From NCBI RefSeq assembly GCF_904063065.1, contig NZ_CAJFCL010000007.1:186001-250000 (forward strand): 64,000 bases of DNA. Direction: 5' to 3'. Within the stretch, counting starts at the first letter, position 1, and each line of letters starts with the position of its first letter. Shown one piece after another: positions 43,890 through 50,359 of the stretch. The translations under genes were made by a program, and so were the position numbers. Below the pieces are notes generated by a model. It was not told where the DNA came from and made no database searches. It worked only from the letters and a program-made list of their open reading frames with translations. This stretch comes from Pseudomonas paraversuta (lineage in GTDB: Bacteria; Pseudomonadota; Gammaproteobacteria; Pseudomonadales; Pseudomonadaceae).

Positions 43890-44738
43890 ATGATTGAATT
43901 TTTCACCCGCCACCCCGACGCTTTTATCGTCTGCGCCCTGATCCTCGGCTTGTTGGTGGGCAGCTTTATCAATGTCCTGGCCTGGCGCTTGCCCAGGATG
44001 CTCGAGCAGGACTGGCGAGCACAGGCCAGGGAATTGCTGGAGTTGCCCGCAGCCGAAAAAGTGCCTGTGTATAACTTGATGCTGCCCCGCTCCCACTGCC
44101 CGCAATGCCAGCACCCGTTGCGCCTGTGGGAAAAGATTCCGCTGCTCAGCTACCTGCTACTGGGTGGCAAGTGCTCCCGGTGCAGGACCGTTATCAGCCC
44201 GCGCTACCCCCTGACCGAACTGGCTTGCGGATTATTGTCGGCGTTTATAGCCTGGCATTTCGGCCTGAGCCTGCAGGCGGGCTGGATGCTGGTGCTGACC
44301 TGGGGGCTGCTGGCTATTTGCCTGATCGATGCCGAGCACCAGATCGTGCCCGATGTTCTGGTGCTGCCCCTGCTCTGGATGGGCTTGCTGCTCAACAGCT
44401 TCGATACTTTTACCAGCCTGTCACAAGCGGTATGGGGCGCAGCGCTGGGCTATGCAAGCCTGTGGTCGATCTTCTGGATCTTCAAGCTGCTCACCGGCAA
44501 GGACGGCATGGGCTATGGTGACTTCAAGCTGCTGGCGATGCTCGGAGCCTGGGGCGGCATTGCAGTATTACCCTTGACCATTGTGCTCTCGTCACTGATG
44601 GGTGCGATCGCAGGCCTGAGCCTGCTGGCATTACGCCAGGCCAAAACCTCCACCCCGATTCCCTTTGCCCCCTATCTGGCAATTGCCGGCTGGATTGGAT
44701 TGCTCTGGGGTGGTCAAATAACCGCCTTCTATTGGTAG
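43890..44738 (+). CDS. pilD: Prepilin peptidase/N-methyltransferase
   Basis: 282 aa inner-membrane aspartic protease that cuts leaders from type IV pilins and type II secretion pseudopilins and methylates the new N-terminus. Zinc-type Cys pairs Cys70/Cys73 (CPQC) and Cys95/Cys98 (CSRC). Catalytic Asp147 ([11 protein letters not shown]) and Asp211 ([10 protein letters not shown]). Eight hydrophobic segments. It is needed for all pilin genes in this window. Starts 2 bases after the pilC stop. Confidence 0.95.
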   Translation: MIEFFTRHPDAFIVCALILGLLVGSFINVLAWRLPRMLEQDWRAQARELLELPAAEKVPVYNLMLPRSHCPQCQHPLRLWEKIPLLSYLLLGGKCSRCRTVISPRYPLTELACGLLSAFIAWHFGLSLQAGWMLVLTWGLLAICLIDAEHQIVPDVLVLPLLWMGLLLNSFDTFTSLSQAVWGAALGYASLWSIFWIFKLLTGKDGMGYGDFKLLAMLGAWGGIAVLPLTIVLSSLMGAIAGLSLLALRQAKTSTPIPFAPYLAIAGWIGLLWGGQITAFYW

Positions 44739-44751
44739 CTTTCGGTTTGAA

Positions 44752-45375
44752 ATGAATACCTCATCTTCCAGACCCTGGATCCTCGGCCTGACCGGCGGCA
44801 TTGGCAGTGGTAAAAGCGCCGCTGCCGAGCACTTCGCCGCCCTGGGTGTTCATGTGGTGGACGCCGACCATGCGGCACGCTGGGTGGTTGAGCCCGGGCG
44901 CCCGGCGCTGGCGAAAATCGCCGAACACTTTGGCGATGCCGTGCTGCAGGCCGATGGACAGCTCGATCGCAGCGCCTTGCGCAGCCTGATCTTTAGCGAC
45001 CCTGAACTTCGGCGCTGGCTCGAAGCCCTGCTGCACCCATTGATTCGGGAAGAAATCGCGCTCAACCTGGCCCAGGCAAAATCGCCCTACGCCATTCTGG
45101 TTTCGCCACTGCTGATAGAGTCCGGCCAGTACGCAACCACCCAGCGCGTACTGGTGATCGACGCCCCGCAAGCCTTGCAGATTGAGCGCACGTTATTGCG
45201 CGACAACACCAGCGAACAGCAAGTACAGGCCATTCTGAAGGCTCAAGCCAGCCGCGAAGAACGCCTGAGTCACGCTGATGACATCCTGGTCAACGATAGC
45301 GACCTGAAGACGCTCCAGACTGAAGTCGAGCGCCTGCATCACTTTTACTTAACTTTGCGTGGAGGCCAACCATGA
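44752..45375 (+). CDS. coaE: Dephospho-CoA kinase
   Basis: 207 aa. Last step of coenzyme A synthesis: phosphorylation of dephospho-CoA. P-loop GGIGSGKS (15-22), [13 protein letters not shown], and the lid region with R(D/N)NTSEQQ. Operon pilC-pilD-coaE-yacG; 13 bases after pilD, 4-base overlap with yacG. Confidence 0.95.
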   Translation: MNTSSSRPWILGLTGGIGSGKSAAAEHFAALGVHVVDADHAARWVVEPGRPALAKIAEHFGDAVLQADGQLDRSALRSLIFSDPELRRWLEALLHPLIREEIALNLAQAKSPYAILVSPLLIESGQYATTQRVLVIDAPQALQIERTLLRDNTSEQQVQAILKAQASREERLSHADDILVNDSDLKTLQTEVERLHHFYLTLRGGQP

Positions 45376-45575
45376 CCAAACCTATGACCGTAGACTGCCC
45401 GACTTGTGGCACCGCCGTGGAATGGAAAACCACCAACGCGTTCCGGCCATTCTGCTCGGACCGCTGCAAACTGATCGATTTGGGCGCCTGGGCCAGCGAA
45501 GAACACAAAATCCCGGTAAGCCCGGATGCAGAGGACGACCTGTTTTCCGAGGACTTGCCAGACCGCCTGCATTAA
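45372..45575 (+). CDS. yacG: DNA gyrase inhibitor YacG, zinc-ribbon protein
   Basis: 67 aa. Four Cys zinc site (Cys9, Cys12, Cys28, Cys32) in DCPTCG and [14 protein letters not shown], the family signature. E. coli YacG binds GyrB and blocks DNA binding. ATG overlaps the coaE stop (ATGA). Ends EDLPDRLH. Confidence 0.95.
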   Translation: MTKPMTVDCPTCGTAVEWKTTNAFRPFCSDRCKLIDLGAWASEEHKIPVSPDAEDDLFSEDLPDRLH

Positions 45576-45580
45576 CTCCC

Positions 45581-45641
45581 CCTGCGCCAGCCGGCTCGTC
45601 AGCGATTACAGCGCCCTTTGTAGCGCTGGCAGGCCAGCGCC
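45581..45641. repeat. Degenerate REP-like element
   Basis: CTGCGCCAGCCGGCTCGTCAGCG and AGCGCTGGCAGGCCAGCGC form an imperfect inverted pair between convergent yacG and the CbiM-like gene. Confidence 0.45.
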
Positions 45642-45647
45642 TGACCG

Positions 45648-46334
45648 TCACCTGGGGTCTTCATCCTTCCAGGGGGCGGCCAGGTAACGGGTACGGTTGA
45701 AGGTCTCGAGCCATTCAGGACAAAACACTACCAGTGCAGTGACCAGCATCCCGTTGATGAACGCTTCCGGAAAGATGATCAGCCACAGATAGCCAATAAA
45801 GTCTTCCAGCCACTGCGCCATGACGAAGATCCCGTCCAGCCACAACACGCCAAGCACTGCCAGCAAACACAACAACGCCGCCAGCGCCGCCGCAAAGAAG
45901 CCTGAGCAAAAGATATACACGAAGGGATTACGCGGTTGCGCACGCTCAACCAGTCGCGCGCAACATTCCGTCACTGCAATGGGCAACACAATCAGCAGCA
46001 TGCCATTGACGCCCATCGCGGCCAGGTCCTGTCGCCCCAGCAGCACCAGCCCTCCTTGCGCCATAAGCGCACCGATAACGGCCAGCGGCCAGTCGAGCAG
46101 TAACGTGACCACTGTCAGGCCAATAAAGTGATACGACACACCCGTATCGAAATCACGTCGCACCAGCCACAGCAAGAACAGTCCGAATACAGTCCCGAAC
46201 AGCAAGTGCTGGCGGCGCGGGTCGGCAAACAGCTCAACCCACGGCGCTCGCCAGATCGCCCAGACCACCACGGGCACATAGAGCATCCAGCCGGTCAACA
46301 TCGTTTCAGTGGACAACACTGCGGCACTGATCAT
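45648..46334 (-). CDS. Energy-coupling-factor-type (CbiM-like) membrane protein
   Basis: 228 aa with about six or seven hydrophobic segments. GVNGMLLIVLPIAVTECCARLVER and YLWLIIFPEAFINGMLVTALVVFCPEWLETF fit the CbiM/NikM-like S-component family found as a lone gene in many Pseudomonas. No ATPase or transmembrane partner gene is adjacent, so the substrate and whether it transports at all are unknown. ATG at 46334 has GATGAGGA 7-9 bases before it; a later ATG (MLTGWMLY) is possible. Confidence 0.65.
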   Translation of the reverse strand: MISAAVLSTETMLTGWMLYVPVVVWAIWRAPWVELFADPRRQHLLFGTVFGLFLLWLVRRDFDTGVSYHFIGLTVVTLLLDWPLAVIGALMAQGGLVLLGRQDLAAMGVNGMLLIVLPIAVTECCARLVERAQPRNPFVYIFCSGFFAAALAALLCLLAVLGVLWLDGIFVMAQWLEDFIGYLWLIIFPEAFINGMLVTALVVFCPEWLETFNRTRYLAAPWKDEDPR

Positions 46335-46459
46335 GTTCGCGTCCTCATCCTGTTAAAGCACACCGCTCAACCCTCCGTGCTTGATGCCCCTGTTGGTGAT
46401 GCACACGAGTCTACACCGCAGACTTTCAGGAACACCTGTTTCAAGGCTAAGCTGCGTCC

Positions 46460-47089
46460 ATGGACGACTCTGATTATCTGCGCCTGCTCACCATTCAGGC
46501 CGAACAGGCCAATGCCTTTTTATCCAATGCCCGCAAGTGGGAGCGTGAGCGTTGGGTCTGCCAGCGCCTGCTCCAGGGCCTGAATATTCCGTATCACTCC
46601 GAAGACTTCACCCAGCCCAGCCAGGAACCTCCGGATGTATTGTTTGGCGAGGCCCGCTTTGAAGTGTTCTTTGTACTTGATGAAGGCCGACGCTTGAATG
46701 ATGAATGGCGTGAAGAGCTCCAGCGCCGCCGCAGCGCCTATTCGCTGAGCCAGCTGGTACGTCGCGAGGCACGACCCAAACGAATTCCGGCGAGCAAGCT
46801 ACTGCAACGACTGGGCCCTACCCTGCACAAAAAAGCTACCAACTACCGCGAACGCGATATCGATTTAAGTCAATTGGACATCATTGCCTTCTCCAGCCTC
46901 AAGCGCGAAGTTCTGGACCTTAACAGCCACTTCCCGCCCCCTACCGAATACTTGCGCATGGGTTGGCGCTCGCTGTCACTGGTGGGCCCTACCTTTGCCC
47001 GGGTGTTGTTCGCGCAACCGGATGCGCCGGACTTTTTACGCAATAACCTGGGGCGCAGCATTATTTTCGATGTCGGGATCAGCCTGTGA
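46460..47089 (+). CDS. Conserved DUF1780-like protein
   Basis: 209 aa soluble protein; from memory it belongs to DUF1780, found in Pseudomonas and relatives. It contains QEPPDVLFGEARFEVFFVLDEGRR followed by LSQLDIIAFSSLKREVLDL, a spacing reminiscent of PD-(D/E)xK nuclease folds, with acidic residues in PDVLFGEARFEVF. No experimental role known to me. Start codon ATG at 46460 is preceded by AAGCTGCG, a weak ribosome site. Its stop overlaps the GTG of the MOSC gene (GTGA). Confidence 0.65.
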   Translation: MDDSDYLRLLTIQAEQANAFLSNARKWERERWVCQRLLQGLNIPYHSEDFTQPSQEPPDVLFGEARFEVFFVLDEGRRLNDEWREELQRRRSAYSLSQLVRREARPKRIPASKLLQRLGPTLHKKATNYRERDIDLSQLDIIAFSSLKREVLDLNSHFPPPTEYLRMGWRSLSLVGPTFARVLFAQPDAPDFLRNNLGRSIIFDVGISL

Positions 47090-47613
47090 GCCCGCTGCAG
47101 GAACTGCTTGCCGAGGTACCGCAAACCGGCCGCGTGCGCTGGATCGGCGTACGCCCCGAGTCCCGTGCAGACATGCTGGAACTCGACGCCGTGGAAGCCC
47201 GCCGCGAAGCCGGGCTGACTGGCGATCATGCGCGCCCGGGGCCCCGCAATGCCCGGCAAGTGACGTTGATTCAATGGGAGCATCTGGCCGTCATCAACTC
47301 GCTGATGGGGCGCCCGCAAGATCAGCCGCTGTTGGCCCCGGATTTGCGACGCAATCTGGTGATCAGCGGGATCAATCTGTTCAGCCTTAAAGGCAGGCGC
47401 TTCAGGATTGGCCAGGCCATTTTTGAGACCACCGGCTGGTGCCAGCCCTGTGCCCGACTGGAGCAGCGGCTGGGCCCAGGCACTTTCCAGGCAGTGCGTG
47501 GCCATGGCGGAATCACGGCCCGGGTAATCGAAAGCGGGATCATTCGTCTAGACGACGAACTGCGGGTCGAGCCATTGCAGCCCAGCGGCTATGCTCCTTT
47601 TAATCCCGGTTGA
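47086..47613 (+). CDS. MOSC-domain protein
   Basis: 175 aa. MOSC domain (molybdenum cofactor sulfurase C-terminal-like): RVRWIGVRPE, GLTGDHAR, QVTLIQWEHLAVI, LRRNLVISGINL, and CQPCARLEQRLGPG with the conserved Cys. Such single-domain proteins (YiiM-like) bind or relay sulfur or act on N-hydroxylated bases with molybdenum cofactor; the role here is unknown. Start GTG at 47086, overlapping the previous stop, followed 55 bases later by the small DUF3094-like gene. Confidence 0.85.
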   Translation: MSPLQELLAEVPQTGRVRWIGVRPESRADMLELDAVEARREAGLTGDHARPGPRNARQVTLIQWEHLAVINSLMGRPQDQPLLAPDLRRNLVISGINLFSLKGRRFRIGQAIFETTGWCQPCARLEQRLGPGTFQAVRGHGGITARVIESGIIRLDDELRVEPLQPSGYAPFNPG

Positions 47614-47668
47614 ATCACCGCTGTAGCTTTTACACCTCCCGCAACGTCTATCTGACGAGGCCACAATT

Positions 47669-47842
47669 ATGTCCAGCCGCCTGAACCCAGATGATCAAAA
47701 GCATGTCGAAGAGTACCTGCAACTGCCACAAAACCAGGTTGAGCGCCGGCCTTTCAGGCCCTTGCTGCTCCTTGGTGTGGTGGTGATCGTGGTCATTGGC
47801 ATGGGCTTTTTGAGCCGCCTCCTGAGTTATCTGGCGCTATGA
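47669..47842 (+). CDS. Small single-span membrane protein, DUF3094-like
   Basis: 57 aa. A charged N-terminal part (MSSRLNPDDQKHVEEYLQ) is followed by RRPFRP and one hydrophobic helix (about 31-48, LLLLGVVVIVVIGMGF) and SRLLSYLAL. GACGAGG lies 9 bases before the ATG. The pattern matches a short Pseudomonas protein family (DUF3094, from memory) found upstream of ndh. Role unknown. It ends 63 bases before the ndh start. Confidence 0.75.
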   Translation: MSSRLNPDDQKHVEEYLQLPQNQVERRPFRPLLLLGVVVIVVIGMGFLSRLLSYLAL

Positions 47843-47905
47843 GCTGCATTGCGCTCGCCCGGATCGTTGCAACACAGAATTTTTCAAGCCTTGTGAGTGA
47901 TACCT

Positions 47906-49207
47906 ATGAACCATCGTATTGTTATCGTCGGCGGCGGTGCCGGCGGTCTGGAGCTGGCTACCCGCCTGGGCAAGACCCTGGGCAAACGCGGCAAAGCCAG
48001 CGTGATGCTGGTCGATGCCAACCTGACCCACATCTGGAAACCGCTGCTGCATGAAGTTGCGGCAGGGTCGCTGAACTCCTCCGAAGACGAGCTCAACTAC
48101 GTCGCCCAGGCCAAATGGAACCATTTCGAATTTCAGCTGGGCCGTATGAGCGGGCTGGATCGTGAGCAGAAAAAGATCTCATTGTCGGCAACTCTCGACG
48201 AAAATGGTCAGGAACTGGTGCCCGCCCGCGAGCTGGGCTACGACACGCTGGTGATTGCGGTGGGCAGCACCACCAACGACTTCGGGACCAAGGGCGCGGC
48301 TGAGCATTGCCTGTTTCTGGATACCCGCAAGCAAGCCGAGCGTTTTCATCAGCAATTGCTTAACCATTATCTGCGCGCCCATGCCGGGCAAACCGATGTG
48401 GTCGAGCAGATCAGTGTGGCCATCGTCGGCGCCGGCGCGACCGGTGTCGAGCTGGCCGCCGAACTGCATAACGCGGCACATGAACTGGCCGCATATGGCC
48501 TGGACCGCATCAAGCCGGAAAACATGCACATCACCCTGATTGAAGCCGGGCCACGGGTTTTGCCCGCGTTGCCGGAACGCATTGGCGGCCCTGTGCATAA
48601 AACCCTGGAGAAGCTCGGGGTCACCGTTCTGACCAACTCAGCGGTGAGCGAAGTGACTGCTGACAGCTTGATCACCAAGGACGGTCAGGTCATTCCTGCG
48701 AGCCTGAAGGTTTGGGCGGCAGGGATCCGCGCACCGGGGTTTCTTCAAGAAATTGCAGGGCTGGAAACCAATCGCATCAACCAGCTGGTGGTTCGCCCTA
48801 CGCTGCAAACCACCCGCGACGACAACATTTTTGCCTTTGGCGATTGTGCTGCCTGCCCGCAGCCGGGTACCGACAAGATGGTCCCACCTCGCGCCCAGGC
48901 TGCCCACCAGCAAGCCTCGCTGCTGGCCAAGTCGCTGAAACTGCGGATTGAAGGCAAGTCGCAACTGCCTGATTACCACTACCGTGATTACGGCTCGCTC
49001 ATTTCACTGTCGAGCTTCTCGGCTGTGGGTAACTTGATGGGTAGCCTGATGGGAAGCGTCATGCTGGAAGGCTGGCTGGCCCGGATGTTTTACATCTCGC
49101 TGTACCGCATGCACCAAATGGCGCTGTACGGTACGTTCCGCACCTTGATGCTGATGCTCGGCAGCAGGATCGGACGCGGTACCGAGCCACGACTGAAACT
49201 GCACTGA
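47906..49207 (+). CDS. ndh: Type II NADH dehydrogenase (NDH-2)
   Basis: 433 aa membrane-associated flavoprotein that oxidises NADH and reduces quinone without pumping protons. FAD site IVIVGGGAGGLELATRLG at the N-terminus; NADH site VAIVGAGATGVELAAEL (about 168-184); ATRDDNIFAFGDCA-type FAD-contact motif (TTRDDNIFAFGDCA, about 306-319); C-terminal amphipathic membrane-anchor region (LARMFYISLYRMHQMALYGTFRT). Start at MNHRIVIVGGG; an in-frame GTG three codons earlier is less likely. The last 14 codons are part of a 115-bp tandem duplication, but the reading frame ends normally in the first copy. Confidence 0.95.
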   Translation: MNHRIVIVGGGAGGLELATRLGKTLGKRGKASVMLVDANLTHIWKPLLHEVAAGSLNSSEDELNYVAQAKWNHFEFQLGRMSGLDREQKKISLSATLDENGQELVPARELGYDTLVIAVGSTTNDFGTKGAAEHCLFLDTRKQAERFHQQLLNHYLRAHAGQTDVVEQISVAIVGAGATGVELAAELHNAAHELAAYGLDRIKPENMHITLIEAGPRVLPALPERIGGPVHKTLEKLGVTVLTNSAVSEVTADSLITKDGQVIPASLKVWAAGIRAPGFLQEIAGLETNRINQLVVRPTLQTTRDDNIFAFGDCAACPQPGTDKMVPPRAQAAHQQASLLAKSLKLRIEGKSQLPDYHYRDYGSLISLSSFSAVGNLMGSLMGSVMLEGWLARMFYISLYRMHQMALYGTFRTLMLMLGSRIGRGTEPRLKLH

Positions 49208-49392
49208 TCACCACTAAACCTGCAGGCGCTTGCTCGGGGCATTTTCGAACAGCTCGCGAGCAAGCTCGCTCCTACAGAGCAGGATCGGACGCGGTACCGA
49301 GCCACGGCTGAAACTGCACTGATCACCACTAAACCTGCAGGCGCTTGCTCGGGGCATTTTCGAACAGCTCGCGAGCAAGCTCGCTCCTACAG
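49163..49392 (+). repeat. 115-bp tandem duplication of the ndh 3' end plus REP unit
   Basis: Copy 1 is 49163-49277 and copy 2 is 49278-49392. I found one difference: GCCACGACTG (copy 1) against GCCACGGCTG (copy 2). Each copy holds the last codons of ndh, its stop, 43 bases of spacer and a REP unit (GCTCGCGAGCAAGCTCGCTCC). Copy 2 carries a pseudo 3' end of ndh (SRIGRGTEPRLKLH-coding) that is not translated with the gene. Confidence 0.95.
49250..49277. repeat. REP unit, copy in duplication unit 1
   Basis: CAGCTCGCGAGCAAGCTCGCTCCTACAG; the same sequence recurs at 49365-49392 because the unit was duplicated. Confidence 0.8.
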
Positions 49393-49460
49393 GGGCGGCT
49401 GATGCTCAGAGAGCATAATTACGCACCACAAACTGCGCCGGCTTGTTGCACGCCGAATAT

Positions 49461-49511
49461 GTGGGAGCCGGCCTGACCAGGTGTCTTCATTGCTGGCAAG
49501 TCAGCTCCCAC
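49461..49511. repeat. REP element (GTGGGAGC..GCTCCCAC type)
   Basis: GTGGGAGCCGGCC (49461 on) and GCTGGCAAGTCAGCTCCCAC (49492 on) face each other. Confidence 0.8.
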
Positions 49512-49549
49512 AAAGCCCCATGCCAACCCGTCCAGTTTTTCGCAGGCAT

Positions 49550-49579
49550 AAAAAAAGCGACCCGAAGGTCGCTTTTTTT
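49550..49579. terminator. Bidirectional terminator between ndh and the tRNA operon
   Basis: AAAAAAGCGACC, loop CGAA, GGTCGCTTTTTT with A and T runs on both sides. It serves ndh from the left and the tRNA operon from the right. Confidence 0.92.
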
Positions 49580-49643
49580 ATTGGCCGCTGATGAGAATGT
49601 CATCAGTGCCTTATTTTCGCACCCGCTACTGCTGGGCTGAAAA

Positions 49644-49720
49644 TGGTCGGGGTAAGGGGATTCGAACTCCTGACATCCTGCTCCCAAAGCAGGCGCGCTA
49701 CCGGACTGCGCTATACCCCG
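49644..49720 (-). tRNA. tRNA-Pro(UGG), copy A
   Basis: 77 bases on the minus strand, starting CGGGGTATAGCGCAGTCCGG and ending ACCCCGACCA; CCA is encoded. The anticodon loop TTTGGGA reads TGG. T-arm GTTCGAATC present. Identical to copy B at 49897-49973. Confidence 0.96.
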
Positions 49721-49815
49721 GTAAAAAAAAGGCACCTTCTAGAGGCGCCTTCTGCGATCAGTGCTTTTGGCCTCTGATCTTAAGATCTAGCTCCAGAACT
49801 AACTGAAGCCAAAAA

Positions 49816-49891
49816 TGGTGGGTCGTGTGGGATTCGAACCTACGACCAATTGGTTAAAAGCCAACTGCTCTACCAACTGAGCTAACGACCC
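49816..49891 (-). tRNA. tRNA-Lys(UUU)
   Basis: 76 bases, minus strand: GGGTCGTTAGCTCAGTTGG start, anticodon stem GTTGG/CCAAT around loop CTTTTAA (anticodon TTT), T-arm GGTTCGAATCC, encoded CCA. Confidence 0.96.
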
Positions 49892-49896
49892 AAAAA

Positions 49897-49973
49897 TGGT
49901 CGGGGTAAGGGGATTCGAACTCCTGACATCCTGCTCCCAAAGCAGGCGCGCTACCGGACTGCGCTATACCCCG
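49897..49973 (-). tRNA. tRNA-Pro(UGG), copy B
   Basis: Same 77-base sequence as copy A, with the same flanking bases for a few positions. It separates tRNA-Lys from tRNA-Asn in the operon. Confidence 0.96.
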
Positions 49974-49982
49974 GTTTGAAAA

Positions 49983-50058
49983 TGGCTCCACGACCTGGAC
50001 TCGAACCAGGGACCCAATGATTAACAGTCATTTGCTCTACCAACTGAGCTATCGCGGA
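49983..50058 (-). tRNA. tRNA-Asn(GUU)
   Basis: 76 bases, minus strand: TCCGCGATAGCTCAGTTGG start, loop CTGTTAA (anticodon GTT) in ATGA..TCAT stem, T-arm GGTTCGAGTCC, encoded CCA. It is the promoter-proximal gene of the operon Asn-Pro-Lys-Pro. Confidence 0.96.
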
Positions 50059-50146
50059 ACTACATATTTCAATCTACAACATTGTGACTCTTTGCAACCC
50101 TCGTTGACTTCAGCGTATCTCTACGTTGGCGTCTCTGAGGCGGGCC

Positions 50147-50174
50147 ATTCTACAACCTTTCAAACCCTTGTCAA
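50147..50174 (-). promoter_or_regulatory. Sigma-70 promoter of the tRNA operon
   Basis: On the minus strand TTGACA (50174-50169), 16 bases, TAGAAT (50152-50147), then a GC-rich discriminator (GGCCCGCC), which is typical of stringently controlled stable-RNA promoters. It is about 90 bases upstream of tRNA-Asn. Confidence 0.8.
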
Positions 50175-50308
50175 CCCTTATTTTTCGTTAGAAGACAATG
50201 ATTTAGCTCTTCTAGCGGGCTTCTTGGTTTGGGCCAAGTTGCCGTTGCGGGTGACTTACTGCGGGGCGCATCTTACAAGCGTTTTCCTTACAGATCAACA
50301 CCCTAAGT

Positions 50309-50336
50309 AAAAAAAGGCCTCGCAATGCGAGGCCTT
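50309..50336 (-). terminator. Rho-independent terminator of clpB
   Basis: AAGGCCTCGC, loop AAT, GCGAGGCCTT (50314-50336); a run of A on the plus strand (50309-50315) gives the T-run for leftward clpB transcription. Confidence 0.9.
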
Positions 50337-50359
50337 CCTTAAAACACTGGCGCCGGAGC

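Larger units (their letters stand above)
49393..49643. other. Rest of the ndh-tRNA intergenic region
   Basis: After the duplication, this stretch holds a REP element of the GTGGGAGC type (49461-49511) and a strong terminator (49550-49579). The remainder to the first tRNA shows nothing recognisable. Confidence 0.7.
50059..50359. other. Region between the tRNA operon and clpB
   Basis: 301 bases with the tRNA operon promoter (50147-50174) and the clpB terminator (50309-50336). An open frame across it (50017-50310) overlaps tRNA-Asn on the opposite strand and is spurious. Confidence 0.75.

Noticed and set aside
49393..49643. Possible truncated ndh pseudogene after the duplication
   Set aside because: Only about 14 codons are copied, inside the 115-bp unit; better described as a tandem duplication.
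49487..49735. Open frame across the tRNA-Pro gene (protein starting MPFFYRGIAQSGSAP)
   Set aside because: It translates tRNA-Pro and the terminator; this kind of false protein is a common artefact at tRNA genes.
49640..50060. tRNA cluster as integration site of a mobile element
   Set aside because: No integrase, no partial tRNA copy with flanking foreign DNA; the repeated Pro gene is complete.
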